Position numbers and translations under genes: made by a program. Below, piece after piece: positions 11,666-23,149 of a stretch of DNA of 64,000 nt (position 1 is its first letter; every line of letters begins with the position of its first letter). Below the pieces are notes generated by a model. The model was not told the origin of the DNA. It searched no databases and saw only the letters and a program-made list of their open reading frames with translations. Source of the stretch: Prinia subflava (lineage: Eukaryota; Chordata; Aves; Passeriformes; Cisticolidae). Where the stretch lies: NCBI RefSeq assembly GCF_021018805.1, contig NC_086251.1, positions 45,578,767-45,642,766 of the forward strand. Direction: 5' to 3'.

Positions 11666-11910
11666 GAAGAGAAGAGAAGAGAAGAGAAGAGAAGAGAAGA
11701 GAAGAGAAGAGAAGAGAAGAGAAGAGAAGAGAAGAGAAGAGAAGAGAAGAGAAGAGAAGAGAAGAGAAGAGAAGAGAAGAGAAGAGAAGAGAAGAGAAGA
11801 GAAGAGAAGAGAAGAGAAGAGAAGAGAAGAGAAGAGAAGAGAAGAGAAGAGAAGAGAAGAGAAGAGAAGAGAAGAGAAGAGAAGAGAAGAGAAGAGAAGA
11901 GAAGAGAAGA
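11666..11910. repeat. Perfect (GAAGA) pentanucleotide array, 49 copies
   Basis: 245 bases consist of the GAAGA unit repeated 49 times with no interruption. One strand is pure purine and the other pure pyrimidine, so the tract could form intramolecular triplex DNA. Because the unit is 5 bases and contains no stop codon in any frame, it creates open frames of 100 to 137 codons on both strands. These are artefacts. The purity suggests recent expansion or strong slippage. The flanks share no duplication that would point to insertion. Confidence 0.98.
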
Positions 11911-11922
11911 GAAAAATCTAAA

Positions 11923-11947
11923 GGTGGGGCAGGAGGGGAGAGGGGGA
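11923..11947 (+). other. G-rich tract just 3' of the pentamer array
   Basis: Twenty-five bases contain the G runs GG, GGGG, GG, GGGG and GGGGG. Three runs are of three or more G, so a canonical four-run G-quadruplex is not met. A two-layer or bulged form is possible. Confidence 0.55.
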
Positions 11948-13635
11948 GTATGCCTGTCCTGGTTGTGTGACAAATGGAGAAGATTGCCGTAGGTAAAATT
12001 AGCATTTAGAGAATTATAGCCCAAAATGAAGGACAAATTTGCATCCCAAGACTCTGAAAGATATTCATTTAGTTCAGCTCTTCACTGATGCATAATTTCA
12101 GAACACGAAATTGCATAATTTTTACAATTATAGTAGTGCTTGCATCAGCCAGAGGATGATCAATAGTCAAAACACAGGGGTGGGTGCACCCATGTCAATA
12201 GATACTAAATCTTTCCAGAGCAGAACAGGGTCAGAAGCTCAAGTAATTAGTCATTCTGCCTTCCACAAGCTCTATTAAGTCCATATTTAATGTCTGGAGT
12301 CAGTGAAACATAAACAGGGGTTATACAAGGATCATGGATCACAGCATGATTCTCTCGGGAAAAAAAAAAACAAAACAACGTAAATCTCACTTAAAATTGC
12401 TCTGATAACTAATTACTGTATTTTTTAACCTACTTAACAGTAGGTTTAGATAAATACAATACTCCTCTCTTTCCCTTAAAAGATTTTAAATTATTAGAAA
12501 GTTGAAGAAAAAGCAATCTCCAATAATACATCTTACTTCTAAAACACATTTCTTTCTGTTCCAAATGTAAAATTATACTGCCTAGGTTTACACATTTTTT
12601 GCATGTCCTAGAGACTAATCTTTGCAAATTAGAAATAGAATCAGGCAAGGATTTCTTTTATTAATACTACAGACCTTAGTAGAATGTCAAGGATTTGTAA
12701 TACTGTTTCTCTTAAAAGGTGCAAGTAGTCACAATATGGTTCAATGAGATTCCATGACTTTCATTATCCTAACTCATTGCTCACTCTTACGTTAAATTGC
12801 CTTGGATTTCACAAACCTACTGATTTTTGAGAATTTTTTTTTCCTTTCCACTTCAGAGCTGTTTAATTAAATCTTTAAAAGTTATCTTCAAAGAGCAAGA
12901 TAACCTGAATTTTGTCCTTTGATTCCAGAAAAGACAGAGGTTCCTCACCTCTCCAGGGAGTAGGAAAGGTGCAGATCCAGTGACACTGGCTCCCTGACAT
13001 GTAGCTGTGCAAGGGATACACCCTCATTCTTAAATCACAAAAGTTACTACAAGAAAAATATTCCTCTGTGTTGTGTATGGAAAGACATTACAGAGATGTG
13101 GCCATCAGGTCAGATTCTAGATAAGACACCGTGCATTCTAAAATGAAAGAGAATTTCTAATCTTTGTTAAAAGAGCTCTCAAATACGGGAGATAGAAGAG
13201 CAGAAAGTAGAAAAGCTCTCACAAAACAGTTGCCACTTAGTTTCCTTGAGACTTGGGATACATCTGACTGATCCTTATCCCTTTCACTAATAGCATCTTA
13301 CCAAAAATGAATTGTTGAAAGCAGTGCACACACCCTTTCAACTTCACAGCTCCCAAATACCCACAAAAAGTACAGGGAGAGGGGAAATACAATCTTCTTC
13401 ACTATGTGGTGAACAGATTTAAGATATTTCTAAATAACCACGAGTTCTGGGGAATTTTAGAAGTTCTCTCACTTGAGAATAGATTACATAGGGCTCCAAT
13501 CTGTACCAGCTCAGGAGCAGCTCCTCAGCAAGCTACCCAAGACAGAAGCAAAGTCCTCTCTTTCCAGAAATTAAATCCACTGTGTTTGCAAATGATACTA
13601 GACTATATGTTCTTCTTTTCTAGCCAATTCCGAAC
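11948..13635. other. Unique AT-rich DNA
   Basis: No gene, RNA or transposon is recognised. The open frames are 72 codons or shorter, except one of 150 codons starting at 13406 that runs into the CR1 fragment at 13636. Confidence 0.55.
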
Positions 13636-13745
13636 CACAGAATCACATAGGTTGGAACAGACCTTCACAATCGTCAGTCCAACCTTTGACCAGTCAACCT
13701 TTCACCCTTGTCAAGTAAACCATAAAACTAAGCAGCAAATTCAGT
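13636..13745 (-). mobile_element. CR1 LINE 3'-end fragment, minus orientation
   Basis: CACAGAATCACATAGGTTGG at the left edge is the inverted 3' terminus of CR1. It is followed by an ACCTTCACAATCGTCAGTCC-type segment and then a decayed ACCATAAAACTAAG stretch. Only the last 110 bases or so of the element are recognisable. Confidence 0.8.
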
Positions 13746-13912
13746 TGTTTCTTGAGTTACCACACATCCAAAAAAGTGCCCACATACAGGAGGTAGGGCA
13801 AAGATGGGTAACTGCAATGACATTCATAAGTCACCAGATGAAATTATCCAATTTTTAGAAATAATCATAACTCTTTTGCATTAAATTTTAAGAGGGTATG
13901 GATTTTGGTCTT

Positions 13913-13914
<2 letters not shown>

Positions 13915-13943
<29 letters not shown>
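13915..13943. repeat. Pure poly(T), 29 bases
   Basis: An uninterrupted T29 tract, followed by AATATTAAATTG. No retroposed sequence is recognised on either side. Confidence 0.95.
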
Positions 13944-13948
<5 letters not shown>

Positions 13949-15202
13949 TAAATTGACAAAAAGTTTAGTAAGAAAATCAGCTCTAGAGAGATACAATTTG
14001 CTGAGAAGTCATCTTAGCTTTTTTCCCCACAGAGCAAAAATAGATATAATTTAGTAATTTAACTTTTTCATGAGAGTGTTAGACTTTCAAGACATGATTT
14101 TTTATTTTATTCTGCTGGGAAAAGAGGCAAGAGAATGTGAAAGGAATCATTATATTGGCTTCCCATTTCTTCATAAAGAAGAAATTCAGAATAATAGTCA
14201 GCATAAAGAAAATTCAATAAGAATGGTTAGGCAAGACTGAATACTAAACCAATCCAGCCAAAACTCTCAAATCAGAAATTCTATTTTCATTTTATGTGCC
14301 AACTTCTGACAATAAACATTTGATAGCCCTATTATGCCAGTGTATGTTTTTAAAAGTTTACCTCTTTTTCTCATATTTAGTTCAGCCTTTACTCTCAGTA
14401 TTTGATTATGAGAAACATAATGCCAGCCTTTTGACAACATGATCATTCCTCTGCTATCGGATTGTGGTGTCAGAAACACAACTTTAGTATTCTAACATCA
14501 AAACTGTCCATTTGAATTATATGGACTACATAAAGTCATAGAGACAGCCATTATGAATTGTCCTTAGTATTCTATATATAAAAAAAAATGACATTTTTTC
14601 TATATATATAAGAAGCGTGGGATGAGATTCAAGAAGTAACATGAAAAAACTGTAGAACATTATCTAGAAAAAGATGTTAAATATGATGACATTCAGTTCC
14701 TAAAATTACAGTGTAAGAAAACCCGTGTTAATTCCTGTATAAAACTTTAAATCTTATATTTCCAGCCTTCATAGTACAACATGTCTAGAGGCAGCACTGG
14801 TTTATTACATAAAGCCTTAATATTCAACAGCTAAGCCATGTGTAGACCTGGGTCTCTAAGGGCTGTTTATTATTAAACAGAGCAGGTTCCTGTAGAAAGC
14901 CAGGTTCTATGAAGTGTTTTGCCAAACCAAGTGACAGACTAAATGCTGGTGTCAGGCAGAAGTGAGCAGTAGACAGACAAAGTAGCCCTTCAGCCAGAGT
15001 CATCATATCACAATGAAACCAGCTCCACAGAGAACTTTGCATGAAAAGCTCACAGGAAAATTTTGTCTCAAATAATTCAGGCCATGCTCTGGTGACAATC
15101 CTTTCATACTTATGTACAAAAGCATGTATTTCCTTACAGGCAGAATTAAGAACAAGAACTCCACAGAGTGGCAAGACTAAGCTATAGGATAAAAACGTCA
15201 TT
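13944..15202. other. Unique AT-rich DNA with a TATA-rich dyad at 14573-14611
   Basis: No gene is recognised. At 14573-14611 two CTATATATA-like stretches flank an A run and a T run, making an imperfect hairpin. A 131-codon minus-strand frame (14824-15219) and a 70-codon one (14267-14479) have no recognisable domain. Confidence 0.5.
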
Positions 15203-15370
15203 TGGATTTGAAGGAACATCTACTTCTAATTCCCTGGCCATGAGCAGAGACACTAGATCACAATGCTCAATACCTCCTCCAACTTGACCTTGAACCCTTG
15301 CAGAGATTGGGCATCCACGACTTCTGCAATCAACCTTTTCATCACCCTCATAGTAAAGAATTTCTTCCAT
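15203..15370 (-). mobile_element. CR1 LINE 3' fragment, degraded, minus orientation
   Basis: The order of segments matches an inverted CR1 3' region: a GGAACATCTACTTCTAATTCC segment, then ACTTGACCTTGAACC, then GGGCATCCACGACTTCTG, then TCATCACCCTCATAGTAAAG. Similarity is patchy, so this is an old copy. Confidence 0.72.
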
Positions 15371-17145
15371 ATATATATAATATTAGCACAACTGACTGAT
15401 TTTTTTTACTGACACACTACTTAAAATAATTTGTGTTAAGTGTTCTATTGGCCCTTTCCACACAGTGTACTGTAACATACAGCCTATCTGATCTCAGGCA
15501 AAGTCTTTGTGTCAACATTTACAAGCACTTTTAGAAACCATATCTCTGTATAAGCCAATTAATATCAAGACATCACAACTTGTGAATGACTTCCAGTGAG
15601 AGGAAAGAGATCTGTCTTACAGGGTGGACAGCAATTTGCTGAAAGCATACTCAAAACTGAGAGAATGAGTCACAAGGATTTGTCAAGGGCCAGGGCAAAA
15701 GGATCAAGAGAAATTACCTTTCTGGAATTCAGAACTAAGGCTTAAGTCTGAATGAAACCCACTTATATTTATGGTATGACTTGTGCCAATATACCTCTAC
15801 CAATAAAAACACACCTTATGTAAATGCATCCTGGGTAGCAAGGACATGCTTCTCAAAGATTAACATATAGGGTGTGTATTTATTTTCTGGAACATGTCTA
15901 ACATTGTTGCCCTCTTCTAAGTTTCATAAACAAACCCCTAGCATTCTGTGTGGGAAGGAAAATTTCAGGGTAAGCAATACAGAAATACGTAAGTCCTACA
16001 GCTGTGGAAACCCTTAAGAATAGGATGCTCTTATAAGGTTTCAAAAATTTGTAAGATTCACCCTCACACAGGTGCACAGACCTGCACTTTATCAGATATA
16101 TAAAAGGAGTACCTTTTCTTGATCACTGTCAACTAGATAAGCCCTCCTGCAGCAGCCCATTCCCATTGTTGTATATAATTGAAATGTGCTCAAAATGCCT
16201 AGAGCCAAAAGGCTGTTATACTAGTTCTAACTTTTGGTGCCTCTCTCCATGCATCCTCCCTAGCAAGACCCAAAATCAAGATTTTGATCCCATTAGCCAC
16301 TCATTAGTCAAAGTTAAATCCTTTGATTTTATGACATTTTATTTTCTACTTTTTTTCCAGAATTTTCACACTACCTTTACACAAGCCCAAAGAATTGAAA
16401 TATTTTTGTTTGTCTCAGAAGAACAGTTTCTTCACTTCTAATGATCTCCAGGTTTTGCTTCTGACAGTACAATATAATAGTAATATTAATAATAGTCTTG
16501 AGAATGCAGTCTCTGCCATTCATAGAACACCTGTGTTCCTGGAGAAAGAAACATTTAAATTCATATTACACACAGTTATAAATTCAAATCTCAGAAGAGT
16601 TTCCTAGAGGTTTCAGGTACAAGTTTCGACAAGAGGTGCATATAAAACATTGAGCTTGTACAACACAAGACTAGAAAACATTGCAGTTCTCCAAATCCAT
16701 TCCAAAAAAAGATATTGTGTTCTCCTGATTGACCAGAGTACTGATGTATAGGTCTGAAACTTCAACACAATCCTCAGTGCTCACTCAAGAAAGACTGTAA
16801 TAAGAACTAGTAGTCCTAAATTAGTAGTATAAGTACAGGAATTATTTTTTCTAAAGTAAGAATCCACAGCACACTTCAGGGTCACATTCTCATTATATAA
16901 TAATTTGGTCTTCCAGGATGTGGAAAGACACATTCACCATCACAGAGTGCCTAGAAACTCACATGAAGGACCACGAAGGACCTCCGTTCACTAGGTGCTC
17001 TGCAATGCAACCAGGAGACATCCATCTCTGTTGTAATAGAGATGAAACTCAAAAGTATAAGTGGAAACTATGACAAACACAAAGGTACTCCTGACAGTTT
17101 ATGGAAAGTCATTTTCAAAAGCTCCCAAGGGTTAAACAGCTCCAT
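15371..17145. other. Unique AT-rich DNA
   Basis: No gene or transposon is recognised. The longest frames, 91 and 70 codons on the plus strand at 16166-16441 and 16395-16607, overlap each other and have no domain. Confidence 0.55.
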
Positions 17146-17232
17146 ATGCTGAGGAAAGAGCTCATGCTTGAGTGACTTGCTCAATATCACATACAGCACT
17201 CAACAGTTTTGAGAGGTGAAACCAGACCTCCA
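17146..17232 (-). mobile_element. MIR-like SINE remnant, minus orientation
   Basis: The run GCTGAGGAAA, then GAGTGACTTGCTCAATATCA, then CATACAGCA, then GAAACCAGACCT follows the order of the inverted MIR core and 5' part (gaggaaact, aagtgacttgcccaaggtca, cacagcta, gaacccaggtct). The match is imperfect, as expected for a family that stopped moving long before birds arose. A profile search would settle it. Confidence 0.6.
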
Positions 17233-19976
17233 AAACCCCCTTTGCTGGTGTTTTAGCATCAAGAACATCCCTTCTCTCGATGATTGTCCCAGGCTGTCAT
17301 TTCTTACACTTGGGTCACCCCATATTTTCAGCAGAATATGTCTCAAACCACTTTTTCACTAGATTGTCATCACATTGTGTCTTACAAATGCTGCAGGTAT
17401 AAGGCTATAAAATAGAGGGGGAAGGTAACAACTTAGCAAATACATCAAGATGAATGTTTCCTACCCATTTCCTTCCACAGAGACATTCTTTCATATCCAT
17501 GAAATGAAACTGACCTGATGCACTTCTCCACAGGTCCATCAGGTTCTACGCAATTTCAAGACACACTTCATTATTCATTTGAGTCACTTGGCTGCCCTCT
17601 TGAAAACTGTCTGTAGTATTTGAATATTAATTCCATTTCCAAGAGTTCTATCCATGTTTTCTTCTCCCTTGTGTCTGCTTGGGCAGATCATTAATTAATG
17701 AATCACTACAGACAATGGGTTTATATTTAAGTACTCAGTGATGCAGATGCCTGAATCTATTAACAAGGAAAGCCCACATTTTGCCTTTTTGCCTAGTGAC
17801 TTTCACTAGGAAAGCCACTGAGTAGGCACAAAATAGATCAGGGTTGATTTTATTGCTTTTAATTTATTTCCATTCAGACTGAAGAAGTGTGAGACATCTG
17901 GTTAAACAACAGGCATATGGAACAAAGGTGTAGTTACAAGCCTCAACAGACTTTTTACAGTAACATTCATAATTTGACAAGTAGTAAATAAAGCTTTAAG
18001 CAAGGCAGAAGATACTTTACCTGAAGGAACACACTAAGTATCTACCACTGGAATACCATCAAATTTAACTCCCCTACTGCTCACACAATGAGCAGAATCA
18101 AATCCTAGATCTCAGATGTAGGCCAGTAAACCTAAAGCCTTATTTACATCTTATCACATTTCATTTTTAAAAGTCCCTGAATAGCGGCTTCTCTCAAAAT
18201 ATCAGTTATTCTGAACTTCAAAGGAAGTGAAATACTGAAAGTTTCAGATTATTGATATAATTTCTCTGTCCATGACAGGAGCAGGAAAGCTGAAAAAGAA
18301 GCTGGAATATTCAATGCCAATTAAAAAAAAAGAAAACAAACAAAAAACCCCACAAGAACTAGGGCATGTTTGGAACTCCATTTGAACAATTCCAAGGCAG
18401 TAAAGTCTTATATCACTCAGAGGTTACAGAGAAACTGATTAGATATTCAAATTGCAGACTGGATACTGAAAAATAGAACAATTAATACTTCATTTTCTCT
18501 TTACTAAATGCAGTCATGGCCTGCCAATCTTAATTTCAAGCCCAAATGATTTTCGAACCATTACAAGAGAGTCTGTAATGTGTTTGATTTGTTTATACTT
18601 TAACAGTCAAATGGGGGTTTTATTATTATTTTCAACAGATTACTTAAAATTATTTTGCTGATATATTGACAAGGGTGAAGAAATATTTAGAATAACAAGA
18701 TGTCCAAGCAAAGAAAAGTCAATTCCATTTCCTTGTACTTTATGCAAACAAATTGCCATAGGTAAAACTTTTGGGATTTTTCTCTGTTACAGTGGAACCA
18801 ATGGATTAGTAACACATGATATTTAAAACAGTCAACACATAGTGAGCAGCAACTCAGAAACTGTGGAAAATCTCTTTGGTGTTTCGCTGTTTAAACCAGA
18901 TTTCACCCAGATGCTGGGTGCAAGTTCATCTAGCTGGGTGCAAGAAGTACTACTTAGTGATGTACAGGTCCTAAAATAATTCTAAATCCTCTGGGCTCTC
19001 TGATGAGAAGGCAGAGATCTGTAATGTATTCTCCTATATTCAAAGGTTTCAGTTCAGCTCAAGGTTTCAAGAAACAAGGATATCCTGGCTACATTTTCCT
19101 GGCTGTGAATGCACTGGCAGATAGGTTGGGCAAGGAGGGACAGAGAGCAGAAGTCCAAGGACGCCCTTCAGTGATTGATTACCAAGGCACAGTAAACAGG
19201 AACAATCAGGAGACCTGCATCAAAAATATAGCTGGGAACCTAAGCAACATGCAAAAATAGGTGTGCCAAGGGCCACTGTCATCCAAATTTTTCAGAGGAC
19301 AGGAAAGCACTGCAAAATCTACACAGAAATGTCTTTTTCCTGTGCTCTTCTTTTAACATCATTATGACTCATTACAACCACAATTTTCACAAAATGCACC
19401 AATACATAGACTGCTGGGGTTTTTAGTAATCCAAACAGTGTCTTATCATTCATCTGGAGTATATTCTACTCAAAAAATAAATTATACAAAGACAAGGGTG
19501 TTAAACTGTCTTCTCTTGAGCATGAGGATACAATTGCTCTCTATGAAAATATATCGGAAATTTTCCACCATTTTTTGCTTTGTAAGACACTGTTTTCATT
19601 AATTCCCCTGTACAATAGGTTTTTTTAACAACTGAAATAAAATGGACACAAAGGTAGCACTAGTGCTTGACAGACCTTTTTCTTTTCCCTCAAACACAAA
19701 TATGTGGGATTTGCTACAGTGATACAAGGAACACTTAGTTTTACCACTGCTTTCATTATATCTTCCTGGGCACAAGGGTATAAGAAAGAAATCAATGTAG
19801 CTCCAGAACACAGAAGAAAAATAATTTTATTAATTAAATTTTCATTTCACCTTTACTCATGTAAAACTTTCAATAATATGAAAAGATTTGCCTAACCAGG
19901 CTGCCTAAAAGCCAAGGACTGGTTTCAGTATTTTGTCTTGAATGAACAACTTTACCTATGTACCATATAATTCATG
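17233..19976. other. Unique AT-rich DNA
   Basis: No supported gene. A 12-base string GCTGGGTGCAAG occurs twice at 18913-18924 and 18933-18944. An A-rich patch lies at about 18322-18350. An 85-codon frame at 19003-19260 has no recognisable domain. Confidence 0.5.
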
Positions 19977-21100
19977 TCACAGAATCACAGAAATGCTAGG
20001 GTTGGAAGGGACCTTTGGAGATCAATTCCAACTCCTCTGCCAAGGCAGGATCACCTAAAGCAACACAGGAACTCATCTAAATGGGTTTTGAATATCTCCA
20101 GAGGGGGAGACTCCACAACCTCCCTGGCCAACCTGTTCAAGTAATCTGACACACTCAAAGAATAGAAGTTCCTCCTCATATTGAGGTGGAACTTCTTGTG
20201 TTTTAGTTCATGGCCATTGCTCCTTGTCCTGGCTCTTGGCACCTGCCTTTGGGATATTACTTGCACTAATGAGATTCCCTCTCTGTCTTCTCTTCTGCAT
20301 ACTGAGCAAGCCCAGCTCCCTCTGTCTCTCCTTATTGGAGAGATGCTCCAGACCCCTCATCATCTTTGTGGCCCCTGCTGGACCCTCTCCAGCAGCTCCT
20401 TGTCTTTGCTGTACTGAGGAGCCCAGAACTGGACACAGCACTGCAGACGTGGCCTCACTAGGGCTGAGTAGAAGGGGAGGATCAGCTCCCTTCTCCTGCT
20501 GGCCATGCTCTTCCCAGTGGAACCCAGGATATCATTGGTCTTCCTGGCTGCAAGGGTACTGCTGGCTCATGGTCAATTTATCATCCCCCAGGACTCCCAG
20601 GCCCTTCCCAGCAGAGCTGCTCTCTAGTATGACAGCCCCCAGATAGTGCTGCTGTTTGGGGTTCTTCCTCCCTGCACTTTCCCTCACTTCATTAGGTTTC
20701 TCCCAGCCCAAGTCTCCAGCTGATCAAGGTCCCACTGAACGGCAGCAGAGCCTTCAGGTGGATCAGCCACTCACCCTTTTCATATCAGCAGCACTTGCTG
20801 AGGATGCACTCTGTGCCTGCCTCTGGGTTTTTGATAAACCAGTGGAATGAGACCAGACTTGGTATTGCTCCCTGGAGAACCCACTGACAGCAGGCCTCCA
20901 AATGGATTCTACTCCACTGATCATGAGCTCTGAGCTCTGCCATTCAGTTCTTGATCACCTCACTATCCATTCATTTAGCCTGCACTTCCTGACACGACCT
21001 ATGAAGATACTGTGGGAGACTGTGTCAAAAGTAAAGGTAGACAACACCCACTGCTCTCATCAACCCACTCTGCCATGCCATCATTGAGGGTTATGAGAAT
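19977..21100 (-). mobile_element. CR1 LINE, 1.1-kb 5'-truncated copy, minus orientation
   Basis: The left edge TCACAGAATCACAGAAATGC then GGTTGGAAGGGACC is the inverted CR1 3' end. The body follows the CR1 order without large gaps: CTCCACAACCTCCCTGGCCA, GAAGTTCCTCCTCATATTGA, CCTCTCCAGCAGCTCCTTG, GAACTGGACACAGCACTGCA. It then enters the 3' half of ORF2, where an inverted, stop-interrupted remnant of the TFDTVSH part of the reverse transcriptase is visible near 21012-21045. Open frames of 60 to 140 codons on both strands inside it are shadows of the decayed element. It is better preserved than most of the other minus-strand copies here. Confidence 0.95.
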
Positions 21101-23149
21101 TCAATTTACATAATTTAGCCAAATTCTGTTGCATACTTCCACAGACACATATGGGATATAGCCTCAGATCCACACAGTTTGCAAACTAACTAAAGACAAC
21201 ATGAATAAAGATAAATGTTTCAAAGTCATACTCAGGGAGAGAAATTGTAACTATAGATGTAAAAGTTTGGTGTATGAATGACTTAAAGCTTCTGATTTCT
21301 GCCCCTCTGCCAAAGAATAGCTATGTGCAGCATAGCAATTCATATGCTGCTATTTTCTGTTATTTTTTCCTTCTTTTAAATTTTTTGTTTATTTTTATAA
21401 GATCTCTATGTAAATTTGCTTGCTGATAGTAGGAAGGATTTGTGCTTTCATGCAAGCAACCTTCAACAAAATTGTCTGCTAAGTGTGAGCTTTTAACAAA
21501 TTTCATAGATTCTTGTAATCAATGCTATCTTGACTAATGTGACTGTAAGAAGATCTATTTAATGGGAAACTAAAAAGAAGAAAAAAGAGCTGGGTCAATT
21601 TGACATTTCATTTTCTATTCAGTGTAGTACCACTCTTTCAAAAAACATCCCTGTCCAGAGACTTCCTGATTATCACTTTTACAGAAATAATAATGATTAG
21701 CTAGAAACCAGAAAAAAAAGAGAAACATTGTAACTGCAGGAAAGGTTCTGTGCGCTAGAGAGTTTTTAATGAGCAATCAACAAAAAAGTCTTCTAGAAAT
21801 GTTAGAAATGTGATAAACATGTCACAACCTTATTTCCTTTTTTTTTTCTCCCTCCACAAGAGATGAAAGTATTCTAACACTCTTAAGAACACCTCCCAAT
21901 AAAGAGACCAGACACATTAGGGACAATTTGCCAGGGCATGAAGCCACAAAACCCACTTTGGGTGCTGAAAGCCATCATTTATGAAGCCTCACTTTCGAAA
22001 ATCTATTGTTTCTTTTCCTTATAATTTCCCATTATTATCAGTGGTTCATTGGCTGAGTAGTATCTAAGATTTACTTACATTGGTTTTACATTTTTTACAT
22101 TGGCTGAGCACTACCCAAATAATTCCTCAGGACTATGAGATGCACAATCTAGACATTTCTAGACTTCTGGTGCAATTTGACTGTAGAGTACTGAAAAATC
22201 TTAATCTTATGTTATGTAATGTATGCTTAATGTAATTCCACATAAAGCACCAGAGAAAGAGATGTCTCCTTTCACACCCAGAAATATTATTTGAGCGTTT
22301 GCTTGCTACATAGGAGGCCAACGTACTAATTCCTTTTTCTGCCTGATCTGTGACAGAAATCTGTACTTAGGTCTGTGTCAGTGCACTGAAGAAAAGCTGT
22401 CTCATGATCTGCCTCTGAAGTTGTTCTGTTTTGTAGGAAACACGTGGGTTCTCAGGGCACAATAGAGAAAGGAAAAGGAGAATTCTGTAGACTGCTTGTT
22501 AGGGCATTCACCAGAGAGACTCAAGCCCTAATCCCTGTTCTGATAAATATTTCAGGAACTTCTCTCTCTCATTGAGACTTGTCTACTTTGTATAAAATCC
22601 TTAAATAATATTTGAATTGGGATGAGTATCCGAGTTTCTCAAGTGCCCTTATCACCGACTGCAGCAGTATTATCTCTTCAGTCCAGTAAGTAGCTGACTG
22701 CTTACCCAAAGCAGAACATTCCCAACAAGAAGGGCTGAATGAGCCTGATCCTACAGCCCTCATGGCCCCAAAGCTACAATAGTTTAAGAGAACAGATACC
22801 TAATCCCTCTGTTACAATTTAGCCAAAATGTTAAAGATTGTCATATTCTACAACATAACTGGATGTTTAAGATAGAGATAAGAAAGATATTTTCTTTTTT
22901 GTTTTTTTTCAGGAAAGTGATGATTTGATCTAGATGGTCTCAACATTCAAAAAAAAAAAAAAAAAAAAGACTTAATAGGGGGAAATGGCATTTATTTATT
23001 AAGAGACAGAAGAGCCCAGGTCACATCTTGTCTCAGCCTACTGCCACAGTTCTTTAAATCTATTTTCATACATACTGCTGATAATTCTGCTTGCTGGTAA
23101 TACAATTGTCTAGGCATAAACACTCATTCATGTTTTACCAACCCCATAA
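21101..23149. other. Unique AT-rich DNA between two CR1 copies
   Basis: No gene is recognised. T-rich low-complexity DNA occurs at 21365-21395 and 22890-22912, and a poly(A) run lies at 22949. Open frames of about 60 codons have no domain. Confidence 0.55.
22949..22968. repeat. Pure poly(A), 20 bases
   Basis: An uninterrupted A20 tract, about 180 bases upstream of the plus-strand CR1. Confidence 0.95.

Noticed and set aside
11508..12036. Open frames of 104 to 137 codons on both strands around the pentamer array
   Set aside because: They exist only because the GAAGA unit has no stop codon in any frame. The encoded peptides are pure repeats of the same five residues.
13406..13858. 150-codon plus-strand frame
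   Set aside because: Its second half runs backwards through a CR1 3' end, so it cannot be a conserved gene.
20051..20646. Several frames of 70 to 140 codons on both strands
   Set aside because: All lie inside the minus-strand CR1 and are shadows of it.
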